From Acholeplasmatales bacterium Tener_01 (GTDB lineage: Bacteria; Bacillota_I; Bacilli_A; ML615J-28; CAG-698): 7,515 nucleotides of DNA. Under the pieces are notes generated by a model that saw only the letters and a list, made by a program, of their open reading frames with translations, did no database searches and had not been told where the DNA came from. Shown here piece after piece: positions 1 to 6,070 of the stretch (the first letter of the stretch is position 1; each line of letters starts with the position of its first letter). The stretch spans positions 1 to 7,515 of the forward strand of contig LVBR01000169.1 of assembly GCA_001604495.1 (NCBI GenBank). The letters are read 5' to 3'. The position numbers were made by a program, and so were the translations under genes.

Positions 1-32
1 GATTTTTCAATTCTTTCGAATAATTTACTCAA
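1..32 (-). CDS. Start of an unidentified gene, cut off by the window edge
   Basis: Only the first ten codons are visible, reading M-S-K-L-F-E-R-I-E-K from a TTG start at 32-30. The start is chosen because a strong AAGGAGG lies six to seven bases upstream (about 39-45) and a TATAAT box lies a further 13 bases upstream. No in-frame ATG occurs between the ribosome binding site and the edge. The piece is too short to assign a family. It has its own promoter and lies beyond a strong terminator, so it belongs to a separate transcription unit from the phosphotransacylase gene before it. The promoter and ribosome binding site are seen; the reading frame is inferred. Confidence 0.6.
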   Translation of the reverse strand, partial: MSKLFERIEK

Positions 33-57
33 TTTATCCCTCCTTTACTTTCTTGAT

Positions 58-68
58 ATTATACCACA
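58..68 (-). promoter_or_regulatory. Extended -10 promoter for the truncated downstream gene
   Basis: On the minus strand the sequence reads TGTGGTATAAT, a perfect TATAAT (58-63) preceded by TGG, the extended -10 form. The spot 17 bases upstream, where a -35 box would sit, is only the T-tract of the preceding terminator. The extended -10 probably compensates for this. Transcription should start near position 51, giving a leader of about 19 bases that holds the ribosome binding site. Confidence 0.65.
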
Positions 69-78
69 CTTTGACAAT

Positions 79-105
79 AAAAAAAAGTGGGAGACACTCT
101 CCCAC
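79..105 (-). terminator. Rho-independent terminator after the phosphotransacylase gene
   Basis: On the minus strand GTGGGAGA (105-98), loop GTG and TCTCCCAC (94-87) form a perfect GC-rich 8-bp stem followed directly by eight T (86-79). It starts 12 bases after the TAG stop and closes the kinase-like/PduL unit. On the plus strand no T-tract follows the stem, so it works in one direction only. Confidence 0.93.
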
Positions 106-116
106 ATTCATTTAAA

Positions 117-692
117 CTATTTAATGATTTCTCCGTATGTCCCCATAGCTACACATGCAGCATTAGATTCATCTGTGTCAATGTGCATTGCTTTTGCGAA
201 ATTAGCATTAACTCTAACAACAACATCACCGAATATTAATGAACGGCATTCACTATCTACTTTAACGCTAACTACTTGTTTATCTTCTAAACCGAATTCT
301 TTAGCATCTTCTGGTGTTAAGTGAATGTGACGTTTAGCTACAATTACACCTTCAGTTAATTCAAGTTCACCAGCTGGACCAACCAATTTAATTCCAGGAG
401 TACCTTTAATGTCGCCACTTTCTCTAACAACAATATCAACACCTAAAGTTCTAGCATCAGTTGCTGAAATCTCAACTTGTGTTGCTTTTCTACAAGGTCC
501 AAGGATTGATACATTAGCGATTTCCTTTTTAGGTCCTACTAAAGTAACTTTTTGTTCACTTGCGAATTGTCCTGGTTGTGAAAGCATCTTTTTAACAGTT
601 AATGTTGCTCCTTCACCAAATAATTTAATTAAGTCTGCTTCAGTTACATGAACGTGTCTTGCAGAAGTTTCAATTAATACACTATTTCCCAT
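117..692 (-). CDS. pduL: PduL-type phosphate acyltransferase (phosphotransacetylase or propanoyltransferase)
   Basis: This enzyme moves an acyl group (acetyl or propanoyl) between coenzyme A and phosphate, linking acyl-CoA pools to acyl-phosphate and so to ATP through an acetate-type kinase. The 191-residue protein shows both halves of the PduL fold. SARHVHVT (10-17) supplies His13 and His15, GPCRKATQVEIS (65-76) supplies Arg68 and Glu74, AKRHIHLTPEDA (119-130) supplies His122 and His124, and His170 lies in MHIDTDESNA. These match the zinc-binding and active-site residues known for the family. Residue 180 is Cys where many relatives have Gly. The start at 692 is chosen over an in-frame ATG 39 bases upstream because GGAGG (698-702) lies five bases before it. 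The start overlaps the end of the kinase-like gene by 11 bases. There is no N-terminal encapsulation peptide and no shell gene nearby, so it is probably a cytosolic housekeeping form. The substrate chain length cannot be told from the sequence. Confidence 0.93.
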   Translation of the reverse strand: MGNSVLIETSARHVHVTEADLIKLFGEGATLTVKKMLSQPGQFASEQKVTLVGPKKEIANVSILGPCRKATQVEISATDARTLGVDIVVRESGDIKGTPGIKLVGPAGELELTEGVIVAKRHIHLTPEDAKEFGLEDKQVVSVKVDSECRSLIFGDVVVRVNANFAKAMHIDTDESNAACVAMGTYGEIIK

Positions 693-1236
693 TTTTTCCT
701 CCATTATTAATTGTTTCTTTATAATATTCATATATTTCTAATGCCAAATCATCTAATGATTTGTTTTCATTAACAAAGATTTTATCGATATGTACTAAAG
801 CATCCTTTCCAAAAACTATTTCATCATTTTTGATACGCTTTTGTACTTGTTCTGTACTATCGCCTCTGTGATACATTCTATCAACTCTTAAAGCTTCATT
901 TGATTCGATGTAACAAATAACAACATCATCTTTCATCTTAAAATAGAAGCTATTAGCACCACTTGGTTCTAGTATTACAATCTTATCGTTTCCAGCATCT
1001 TTTTTATTGCTTCCGTAATAATAGCCATTATAGATTGTATATTCAATAAATTCATCTTTATTGATTCTATCTAGGAATTCTTCTTCTGTCACAAAGTGAT
1101 AAGATACATGATTCTCTTCACCAATTCTAATTGGACGAGTAGTGTATGTTATCATTCGCTTCATTCCATATTTTTCAATTAGAAGACTTGCCATTTCGGT
1201 TTTTCCACTGGCACTAGGTCCTACTAAAATTAGCAT
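682..1236 (-). CDS. Guanylate-kinase-like P-loop nucleotide kinase, divergent
   Basis: Guanylate kinases transfer phosphate from ATP to GMP. This 184-residue protein has the expected length and order: a P-loop GPSASGKT (6-13); YTTRPIRIGE (31-40), matching the GMP-binding TTRxxRxGE; Tyr46 in YHFVTEEEF; FIEYTIYNGYYYGS (63-76), matching the FxEYxxxxGxYYGT segment; and an Arg-rich lid (RVDRMYHRG, 117-125) followed by R134. It departs from housekeeping enzymes where these have IDxQGA: here the segment is LEPSGA (89-94), with Glu90 aligned to the usual Asp. It is therefore probably a paralogue rather than the essential gmk, and its substrate is uncertain. The ATG at 1236 follows GAGG (1244-1247) by seven bases, about 17 bases after the predicted transcription start. 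Its last codons contain the ribosome binding site and start of the phosphotransacylase gene, so translation of the two is probably coupled. Confidence 0.8.
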   Translation of the reverse strand: MLILVGPSASGKTEMASLLIEKYGMKRMITYTTRPIRIGEENHVSYHFVTEEEFLDRINKDEFIEYTIYNGYYYGSNKKDAGNDKIVILEPSGANSFYFKMKDDVVICYIESNEALRVDRMYHRGDSTEQVQKRIKNDEIVFGKDALVHIDKIFVNENKSLDDLALEIYEYYKETINNGGKNGK

Positions 1237-1260
1237 CTAATCACCTCGTTACACCTAATA

Positions 1261-1289
1261 ATTTTACGCTTTTTACCCCAATATGTCAA
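1261..1289 (-). promoter_or_regulatory. Sigma-A promoter of the kinase-like/PduL operon
   Basis: The minus strand reads TTGACA (1289-1284), a 17-base spacer and TAAAAT (1266-1261). The -35 box is a perfect match to consensus and the -10 box differs at one position. Transcription should begin near 1254, leaving a leader of about 17 bases that holds GAGGTGAT. No operator-like palindrome is seen in it, so expression may be constitutive. Confidence 0.85.
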
Positions 1290-1300
1290 TATAATTACAA

Positions 1301-1326
1301 ATGCGACCCAAATAAATGAGTCGCAT
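1301..1326 (-). terminator. Hairpin after the exporter operon, probable terminator
   Basis: ATGCGACTC (minus strand, 1326-1318) and GGGTCGCAT (1309-1301) form a nine-pair stem with one G-T pair and an eight-base loop, starting five bases after the stop of the second exporter gene. On the minus strand the tail is only TTTGTAATTAT, a weak T-tract. On the plus strand the same stem is followed by C and six T. Its position makes it the likely end of the exporter operon, but termination on this strand may be incomplete, with readthrough into the kinase-like gene. Confidence 0.6.
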
Positions 1327-1331
1327 CTTTT

Positions 1332-3206
1332 TTAAATTTCGTTTCCAGCAAATTGAGTTTGATATAGATTGTAATATCTTCCCTCTTTTTTAAGTAGTTC
1401 ATAGTGATTGCCAGCTTCAACTATTCTTCCTTGATCCATAACAATGATTACATCAGCATCTTGGATTGTTGAAAGACGGTGAGCGATGATTAGTGATGTT
1501 CTGTTTTTCATAAGTGTGAACATTGCATCTTGAATATTCTTTTCAGTTCTTGTATCAACGCTACTAGTTGCTTCGTCTAAAATCAAAATTTTTGGATCAG
1601 CTAAAATCGCTCTTGCGATAGACAATAACTGCCTTTGACCTTGACTTAGGTTACTACCAGCTTCAGCTAAAACTGTATCATACTTTTCAGGTAATCTTTC
1701 AATGAAATAATCTGAATTAGCCATCTTGCTTGCTTCAATTATCTCATCAAGAGTTGCATCAAGTTGACCATATTTAATATTATCCTTGATTGATGTTGAG
1801 AATAAAACAGTATCTTGTAAAACAATGGCAATTGTACTTCTTAGTTCTTCTTTCTTGAAGTTACGAATATCAATTCCATCAATTGATATTGAACCACTAT
1901 CAATATCATAGAATCTCATTAAAAGGTTAACAATTGTCGTTTTACCGCTTCCGGTAGCACCAACAAGGGCAATCTTTTGACCAGGCTTAACATCCAAATT
2001 GAAATCATGGATTATTTGCTTTTCACCATTGTATGAGAAATTAACATTCTTAAATGAAATATTACCAACAAAATTGTCATCATCAATAACTTCTAAGCCT
2101 TCATCAACTTCAAGTGGAGTATCCATTATCTCAAATACACGCTCAGCAGCAGCAATTGATGTTTGAAATTGAGCCCAAAGGTTAGCTATTTCAACAATCG
2201 GACGTGAGAAACGTTTAGAGTATTGAATAAACATTTGGATTGTACCAACAGTAACAATCATTCCGCTAGTAAACCACCAAGTACCAAGTGATGAACGAGT
2301 TGCAGCTAGGTAGCCACCAAATCCACAGATTAGTAAGAATCCCAAATTACTAATACAGTTCATTACAGGACCCATGACACCACCAAAGATATTAGCTTTG
2401 ATAGATACTTTTCTTAAATCGCCACTTATTCCATCAAATTTATCTTGAACTTTCTTTTCTTTTGAATAAGCCGCAACAGTCTTATAACCAGTAACCATCT
2501 CTTCAACATGACCATTTAGGTTACCTAAAAGTTCTTGTTGTCGCTTGTAATACTTTCTCATAAACTTTGAAAGGTATTTTGTGGCAAAAACAGTTAAAAA
2601 TACTGTAGATAAACTTATTAATGTTAAGAACCAATTGTAATATAGCATTATTACTAATACACCAACAATTGTTAATGCACCACTAAATAGTGATCCAATT
2701 GATTGAGATATTGTATTACTAATAATATCAACATCATTTGTCATTCTACTCATGATATCACCATGAGCATGAGTATCAGTGTATTTAACAGGAAGTTTAA
2801 CGATGTGGTTAAACAAATCTTTACGCATCTCACGAACTGTGTTTTGTGACAAGTGAGCTGCCAAAATTCCTTGAAAATAAGTAAAGACAGATGATGAAAT
2901 ATAAATGATTAATATTAGTGATAGCATTAGAATCATTTGATCCCAGTCAACCTGTAATTTAGTTTCTGTTAATGTTATAGCATCAATTGCTTTTCCTTGT
3001 AAGAATGGACCAACAAGTCCTACAAGGGTAACAATTAAAGTCATAGCAAGTAGTGCAAAGAATAATGTCTTATTTTTACCAATGTACTTAAAGATTCTCT
3101 TTAAAGTACCTTTCATGTCTTTAGGTTTTTCCACAAACAGCATTCTGCCATGTGGTCCTCCGCCCATTTTAGGTGGATTTTTACGAGGTTCTTGTCTATT
3201 ATTCAT
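1332..3206 (-). CDS. Heterodimeric ABC exporter, second subunit (catalytic Glu half, LmrD/TM288-like)
   Basis: This is one half of an ATP-driven exporter in the cytoplasmic membrane, 624 residues with a fused membrane and ATPase domain. After a basic, Gly-rich cytosolic tail (1-45) come six membrane helices (about 47-70, 90-113, 170-190, 193-212, 276-300, 308-328) and then the nucleotide-binding domain. That domain has Walker A GATGSGKTT (416-424), Q-loop Gln464, signature LSQGQ (520-524), Walker B LILDEA with Asp544 and catalytic Glu545, and H-loop His576. The signature is altered (Gln for the first Gly) while Walker B and the H-loop are intact. This is the pattern of the subunit that supplies the catalytic residues in heterodimers. 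An in-frame GTG at 3215 was rejected because it lies inside the ribosome binding site; the ATG at 3206 follows GAGG (3215-3218) by eight bases. The start overlaps the previous gene by eight bases. Substrates are probably drugs or other amphipathic compounds, but the sequence does not tell. Confidence 0.95.
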   Translation of the reverse strand: MNNRQEPRKNPPKMGGGPHGRMLFVEKPKDMKGTLKRIFKYIGKNKTLFFALLAMTLIVTLVGLVGPFLQGKAIDAITLTETKLQVDWDQMILMLSLILIIYISSSVFTYFQGILAAHLSQNTVREMRKDLFNHIVKLPVKYTDTHAHGDIMSRMTNDVDIISNTISQSIGSLFSGALTIVGVLVIMLYYNWFLTLISLSTVFLTVFATKYLSKFMRKYYKRQQELLGNLNGHVEEMVTGYKTVAAYSKEKKVQDKFDGISGDLRKVSIKANIFGGVMGPVMNCISNLGFLLICGFGGYLAATRSSLGTWWFTSGMIVTVGTIQMFIQYSKRFSRPIVEIANLWAQFQTSIAAAERVFEIMDTPLEVDEGLEVIDDDNFVGNISFKNVNFSYNGEKQIIHDFNLDVKPGQKIALVGATGSGKTTIVNLLMRFYDIDSGSISIDGIDIRNFKKEELRSTIAIVLQDTVLFSTSIKDNIKYGQLDATLDEIIEASKMANSDYFIERLPEKYDTVLAEAGSNLSQGQRQLLSIARAILADPKILILDEATSSVDTRTEKNIQDAMFTLMKNRTSLIIAHRLSTIQDADVIIVMDQGRIVEAGNHYELLKKEGRYYNLYQTQFAGNEI

Positions 3207-4986
3207 TAGTCTCACCTCGCTTTAATTGAGAATTATAAATATCTTGATAAATTGCGCAGTCCTTAATTAGGTTGTCATGTGTATCACAAGCTACAAGTTG
3301 TCCATTATCAATAACCGCAATTCTATCAGCATGACGAGCACTAGCAACACGTTGCGCGATAAAGATTGTTGTGACGCCTTGCATCTTTTCACGAAGAGCT
3401 TTATGAAGTTTGGCCTCTGTTGCCAGGTCTAGAGCACTTGTTGAATCATCGAAGATTAAAACTTCTGGGTGTCTGATTAAACCACGAGCAATTGATACTC
3501 TTTGTTTTTGACCACCACTAAGGTTATTTCCTCTTTCACCAACTTCATAGCTAAAGCCATCTTCCATCTTATCAGTGAATTCTTTAACTTGAGCAATTTC
3601 AGCTGCTTCATCTATTTCACTGTCAGTAGCATCTTCTTTGCCCCATTTAATATTTTCTTTGATTGATCCACTGAATAACTCAGTTTTTTGTAAAACCATA
3701 CTGATTTTGCTTCTTAAATCAATCAAATTGTAATCTTTAACATTGATACCATCAACCAATACTTCACCACTATCAACATCGTAAAATCTTGGAATTAGGT
3801 TGACAATACTACTTTTACCACTTCCGGTTGCTCCAAGTATTGCTAGACGTTCGCCTTTATTAACTTTTAGGCTGAAGTTAGTAACAACATTTTGGCCACT
3901 AGAATTAGGATAAGCAAATGAAACATTCTTAAACTCTATTGTACCGATATTAGAATTATCGATATCATATTCTGTACCTTCAGCAGTGCTACTAGTAATA
4001 ACAGGATCACTATCCATAACTTCATTGATACGAGTGATACTTACTTTAGCACGGGTGATTGAAGATGCGATCATTGCCATTTGCATCATTCCGATTAATA
4101 CTTGAGCAATATAAGTTAAACCAGCCATTACTTTACCAACAGTCATGTATTCTGGGTCAGTTAGTAAAAGTGTTGGATTGATGTTTTGAATCTTATATCC
4201 ACCAATGTAAATAACTGCTACAACTATCGCATTCAAGAAAATTGTTAATAGAGGCATAATAATAGCAATTATCTTTTGAACTTTCAAAGTTGTTAGTGAT
4301 AAGTCAACATTAGCATCGTTAAAACGATTACTTTCATAATCTTCTCTAACATATGCTTTAACTACTCTAACACCACCAACATTTTCTTGAACAACAGAAT
4401 TAACCTTATCAATCTTGCTTTGAACAATCTTGAATACTGGAGTTGCCTTTCTTAAAAATATTATCATTATTAATACTTGAATGGGCAAAACAACAGCCAA
4501 AACAAGGGCAAATTCTTTACAAGTTAGATACATCATAATGATTCCACCAAAGAATAACATTATTGTTCTAACAAACATTCTTATTGCCATTGATACGAAG
4601 TTTTGAACTTGAGTTACATCGTTAGTAATTCTAGTAACTAATGATCCAGTTGAAAACTTATCTGTTTGTTCATAAGAAAGATTAGTAACTTTCTTAAATA
4701 AGCTTCTTCTTACATCATCACCAAATGAGTTTGAGGCAGTAGAAGCACATACGCCACTAGAAATTCCGCAAAATCCTCCAACAATCAAACAGCCAAACAT
4801 GATAAGACCATATTTAACAACTATTCCCACTTTTTCATCAGCCAAATAGTCAGATAAAACTCCCTCATCGACTATTGTTGACATGATTTGAGGAAGTAGT
4901 AAGTCAAATACAACCTCAGCAATCATAAATAATGAAGCAAATACTGCCCAATACCAATAAGGTTTTAGAAACTTAAATATCTTCAT
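3199..4986 (-). CDS. Heterodimeric ABC exporter, first subunit (degenerate-site half, LmrC/TM287-like)
   Basis: This is the partner half of the exporter, 595 residues. Six membrane helices (about 12-36, 55-80, 136-155, 158-178, 238-262, 285-307) precede the ATPase domain. The long segment between helices 4 and 5 carries the usual ENVGGVRVVKAY region (201-212). The ATPase domain has Walker A GATGSGKSS (385-393), Q-loop Gln433 and a canonical signature LSGGQ (489-493). Walker B is IFDDS with Asp514 where the catalytic Glu is expected, and Gln545 replaces the H-loop His. These two changes mark the subunit whose own ATP site binds but hardly hydrolyses ATP in TM287/288-type exporters; its intact LSGGQ completes the active site of the partner. 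The ATG at 4986 follows GGAG (4996-4999) by nine bases and overlaps the repressor gene by 14 bases. Its stop overlaps the next subunit, which favours equal synthesis of both halves. Confidence 0.95.
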   Translation of the reverse strand: MKIFKFLKPYWYWAVFASLFMIAEVVFDLLLPQIMSTIVDEGVLSDYLADEKVGIVVKYGLIMFGCLIVGGFCGISSGVCASTASNSFGDDVRRSLFKKVTNLSYEQTDKFSTGSLVTRITNDVTQVQNFVSMAIRMFVRTIMLFFGGIIMMYLTCKEFALVLAVVLPIQVLIMIIFLRKATPVFKIVQSKIDKVNSVVQENVGGVRVVKAYVREDYESNRFNDANVDLSLTTLKVQKIIAIIMPLLTIFLNAIVVAVIYIGGYKIQNINPTLLLTDPEYMTVGKVMAGLTYIAQVLIGMMQMAMIASSITRAKVSITRINEVMDSDPVITSSTAEGTEYDIDNSNIGTIEFKNVSFAYPNSSGQNVVTNFSLKVNKGERLAILGATGSGKSSIVNLIPRFYDVDSGEVLVDGINVKDYNLIDLRSKISMVLQKTELFSGSIKENIKWGKEDATDSEIDEAAEIAQVKEFTDKMEDGFSYEVGERGNNLSGGQKQRVSIARGLIRHPEVLIFDDSTSALDLATEAKLHKALREKMQGVTTIFIAQRVASARHADRIAVIDNGQLVACDTHDNLIKDCAIYQDIYNSQLKRGETNE

Positions 4987-5422
4987 GTGGCATATCTCCG
5001 ATTTCCGTAATCTTCTTTATGAGTTTAAGTAAAAGAGCATTTGCCTCTTGTCTTTCGCTTAAGTCAATTCCTTCATAAATCTCATTTTCAACTTCGAACA
5101 ATACGCTTTTAAACTTATTGTCGTATTCTCTTCCTTTAGGTGTCAAACGAATATTAGTAACTCGCTTGTCATTTGAATCAACTTCTTTTGTTATTAGTCC
5201 TTCTTGTTCCATCTTTTGTAAAGTCAGTGAAATTGAAGGAGCAGAGAAGTGAAGTCTCTTCGCAAAATCCAATTGATTGATGTCATCGCCACGGGATAAA
5301 ATCATAAAAAAAGGACGATATGTCTCGCTTAATCCTGCAGCAATAGTTTTCTCACGCATCAATTGTCTAAATACTCTGCTAGTAAGGTTGGCTAGCATCA
5401 ATGTACTTTCAATGTTTTCCAT
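4973..5422 (-). CDS. MarR-family transcriptional repressor of the exporter operon
   Basis: This 149-residue protein has the MarR layout. N- and C-terminal helices (about 1-30 and 105-142) should form the dimer interface. Between them is a winged helix-turn-helix: INQLDFAKRLHFS (48-60), the recognition helix around APSISLTLQKMEQEGLI (61-77), and a wing with DSNDKR (82-87) leading into IRLTPKGREY (91-100). MarR proteins bind palindromes as dimers and usually release DNA when they meet a small ligand. The gene is first in the operon with the exporter and stands just behind a 28-bp palindrome, so it very probably represses its own promoter until an exported compound appears. An in-frame GTG at 5428 would begin inside the ribosome binding site, whereas the ATG at 5422 follows AGGGG (5428-5432) by five bases; I therefore chose the latter. 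The inducer is unknown. Confidence 0.92.
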   Translation of the reverse strand: MENIESTLMLANLTSRVFRQLMREKTIAAGLSETYRPFFMILSRGDDINQLDFAKRLHFSAPSISLTLQKMEQEGLITKEVDSNDKRVTNIRLTPKGREYDNKFKSVLFEVENEIYEGIDLSERQEANALLLKLIKKITEIGDMPHEDI

Positions 5423-5431
5423 ATTCACCCC

Positions 5432-5459
5432 TAATAATTAGTTTTAAAACTAATTATTA
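5432..5459. promoter_or_regulatory. 28-bp perfect palindrome, MarR-type operator
   Basis: TAATAATTAGTTTT (5432-5445) is followed directly by its exact reverse complement AAAACTAATTATTA (5446-5459), with no spacer or mismatch. The core TTAGTTTTAAAACTAA resembles operators of MarR-family repressors in low-GC Gram-positives. It begins on the last base of the -10 box, covers the expected start point near 5452, and ends on the first base of the ribosome binding site. A bound dimer would block RNA polymerase. It lacks a T-tract and is too AT-rich to be a convincing terminator. Confidence 0.87.
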
Positions 5460-5487
5460 TTATACGCTCATAGTGCCCTTTTTTCAA
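5459..5487 (-). promoter_or_regulatory. Sigma-A promoter of the repressor/exporter operon
   Basis: The minus strand reads TTGAAA (5487-5482), 17 bases, then TATAAT (5464-5459). The -10 box is perfect and the -35 box differs from TTGACA at one position. This is a strong promoter that would need repression, in keeping with the palindrome just downstream. Its -35 box lies about 10 bases beyond the terminator of the preceding unit. Confidence 0.88.
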
Positions 5488-5497
5488 TATAATTAAT

Positions 5498-5528
5498 AAA
5501 AAAAATAGCACTTTTTTTGTGCTATTTT
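5498..5528 (-). terminator. Rho-independent terminator after the small membrane protein gene
   Basis: On the minus strand AAAATAGCAC (5528-5519), a loop of seven A and GTGCTATTTT (5511-5502) form a perfect 10-bp stem. The T run covers 5505-5498, its first four T being part of the stem. It starts six bases after the TAA stop and separates the FAD protein unit from the repressor/exporter promoter. Confidence 0.92.
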
Positions 5529-5534
5529 AGTCTA

Positions 5535-6068
5535 TTATTTTTTAACTTTATAATCATCACTAAACCACTTTAATAGTGATGCAACTGCACCTACAAAACT
5601 AAGGATTAATGCTACTTGTGCACCCCACCCTAGTTTACCTTCTACTAGTGCCCTAGTTACTTGTGCAGTGATTTGATTGTCCTTAACAAATGAAATGTAT
5701 TTAGGAATCAAAGCGATTAATACTACACTTACAATGAATAAGGCACTTGATGCAATATCAAACCATTTGTTTTCTTTATCTTTATTAAATACCATTACTA
5801 CACTGGCAAATAGTGGGAAGAAAAAGCCCATAAATGCTAAGATACTAAATGGAATATATTGGCTAACAAAATCAGTTTTATACCAAGTTTCACCAAATGT
5901 CACTTGAAGTCCAGTGTGAACATCGTCAGTTTGACTTACTAATGCTGGAGCTAAAATGCATAGAGTTGATAAAACTCCTAAAACCATGATGGCAATCCAA
6001 AGCACTTTGCTTGCAACTGTCAAATTGATATTATATACTCCAGGTCCTCTTTTCTTTGTATTAGCCAT
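5535..6068 (-). CDS. Small four-helix membrane protein of unknown function
   Basis: I do not recognise this 177-residue protein. A basic N-terminus (MANTKKRGPG) is followed by four hydrophobic segments at about 20-44, 72-94, 105-123 and 147-167. A polar stretch (45-71, including HTGLQVTFGE and WYKTDF) lies between the first two, a short charged loop (95-104, NKDKENKW) between the second and third, and a basic C-terminus (SDDYKVKK) ends the protein. By the positive-inside rule both ends and the 95-104 loop should be cytoplasmic and 45-71 outside. There is no cleavable signal peptide, enzyme motif or cysteine pair that suggests a reaction. The ATG at 6068 lies two bases after the stop of the FAD protein gene, and its ribosome binding site AGGAG (6076-6080) sits inside the last codons of that gene. 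The two are therefore co-transcribed and probably translationally coupled, but a shared function is only inference. Confidence 0.85.
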   Translation of the reverse strand: MANTKKRGPGVYNINLTVASKVLWIAIMVLGVLSTLCILAPALVSQTDDVHTGLQVTFGETWYKTDFVSQYIPFSILAFMGFFFPLFASVVMVFNKDKENKWFDIASSALFIVSVVLIALIPKYISFVKDNQITAQVTRALVEGKLGWGAQVALILSFVGAVASLLKWFSDDYKVKK

Positions 6069-6070
6069 AA

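Noticed and set aside
71..99. TTGACA on the plus strand at 71-76, a possible -35 box
   Set aside because: The position 17 bases downstream (94-99) is CACTC-like and has no resemblance to TATAAT, and no plus-strand gene follows.
124..651. Plus-strand open frames at 124-324 and 409-651
   Set aside because: Both lie wholly inside the phosphotransacylase gene, have no ribosome binding site and show Ser/Thr/Leu-rich translations typical of antisense frames.
693..731. Earlier in-frame ATG giving the phosphotransacylase 13 extra residues, which could look like a targeting peptide
   Set aside because: The extra residues are encoded by sequence that contains the GGAGG ribosome binding site for the ATG at 692, and they do not form a clear amphipathic targeting helix.
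1237..1331. A small gene, riboswitch or leader peptide between the exporter and kinase-like genes
   Set aside because: The 95 bases are accounted for by a hairpin, a promoter and a ribosome binding site; the leader is only about 17 bases, too short for a riboswitch.
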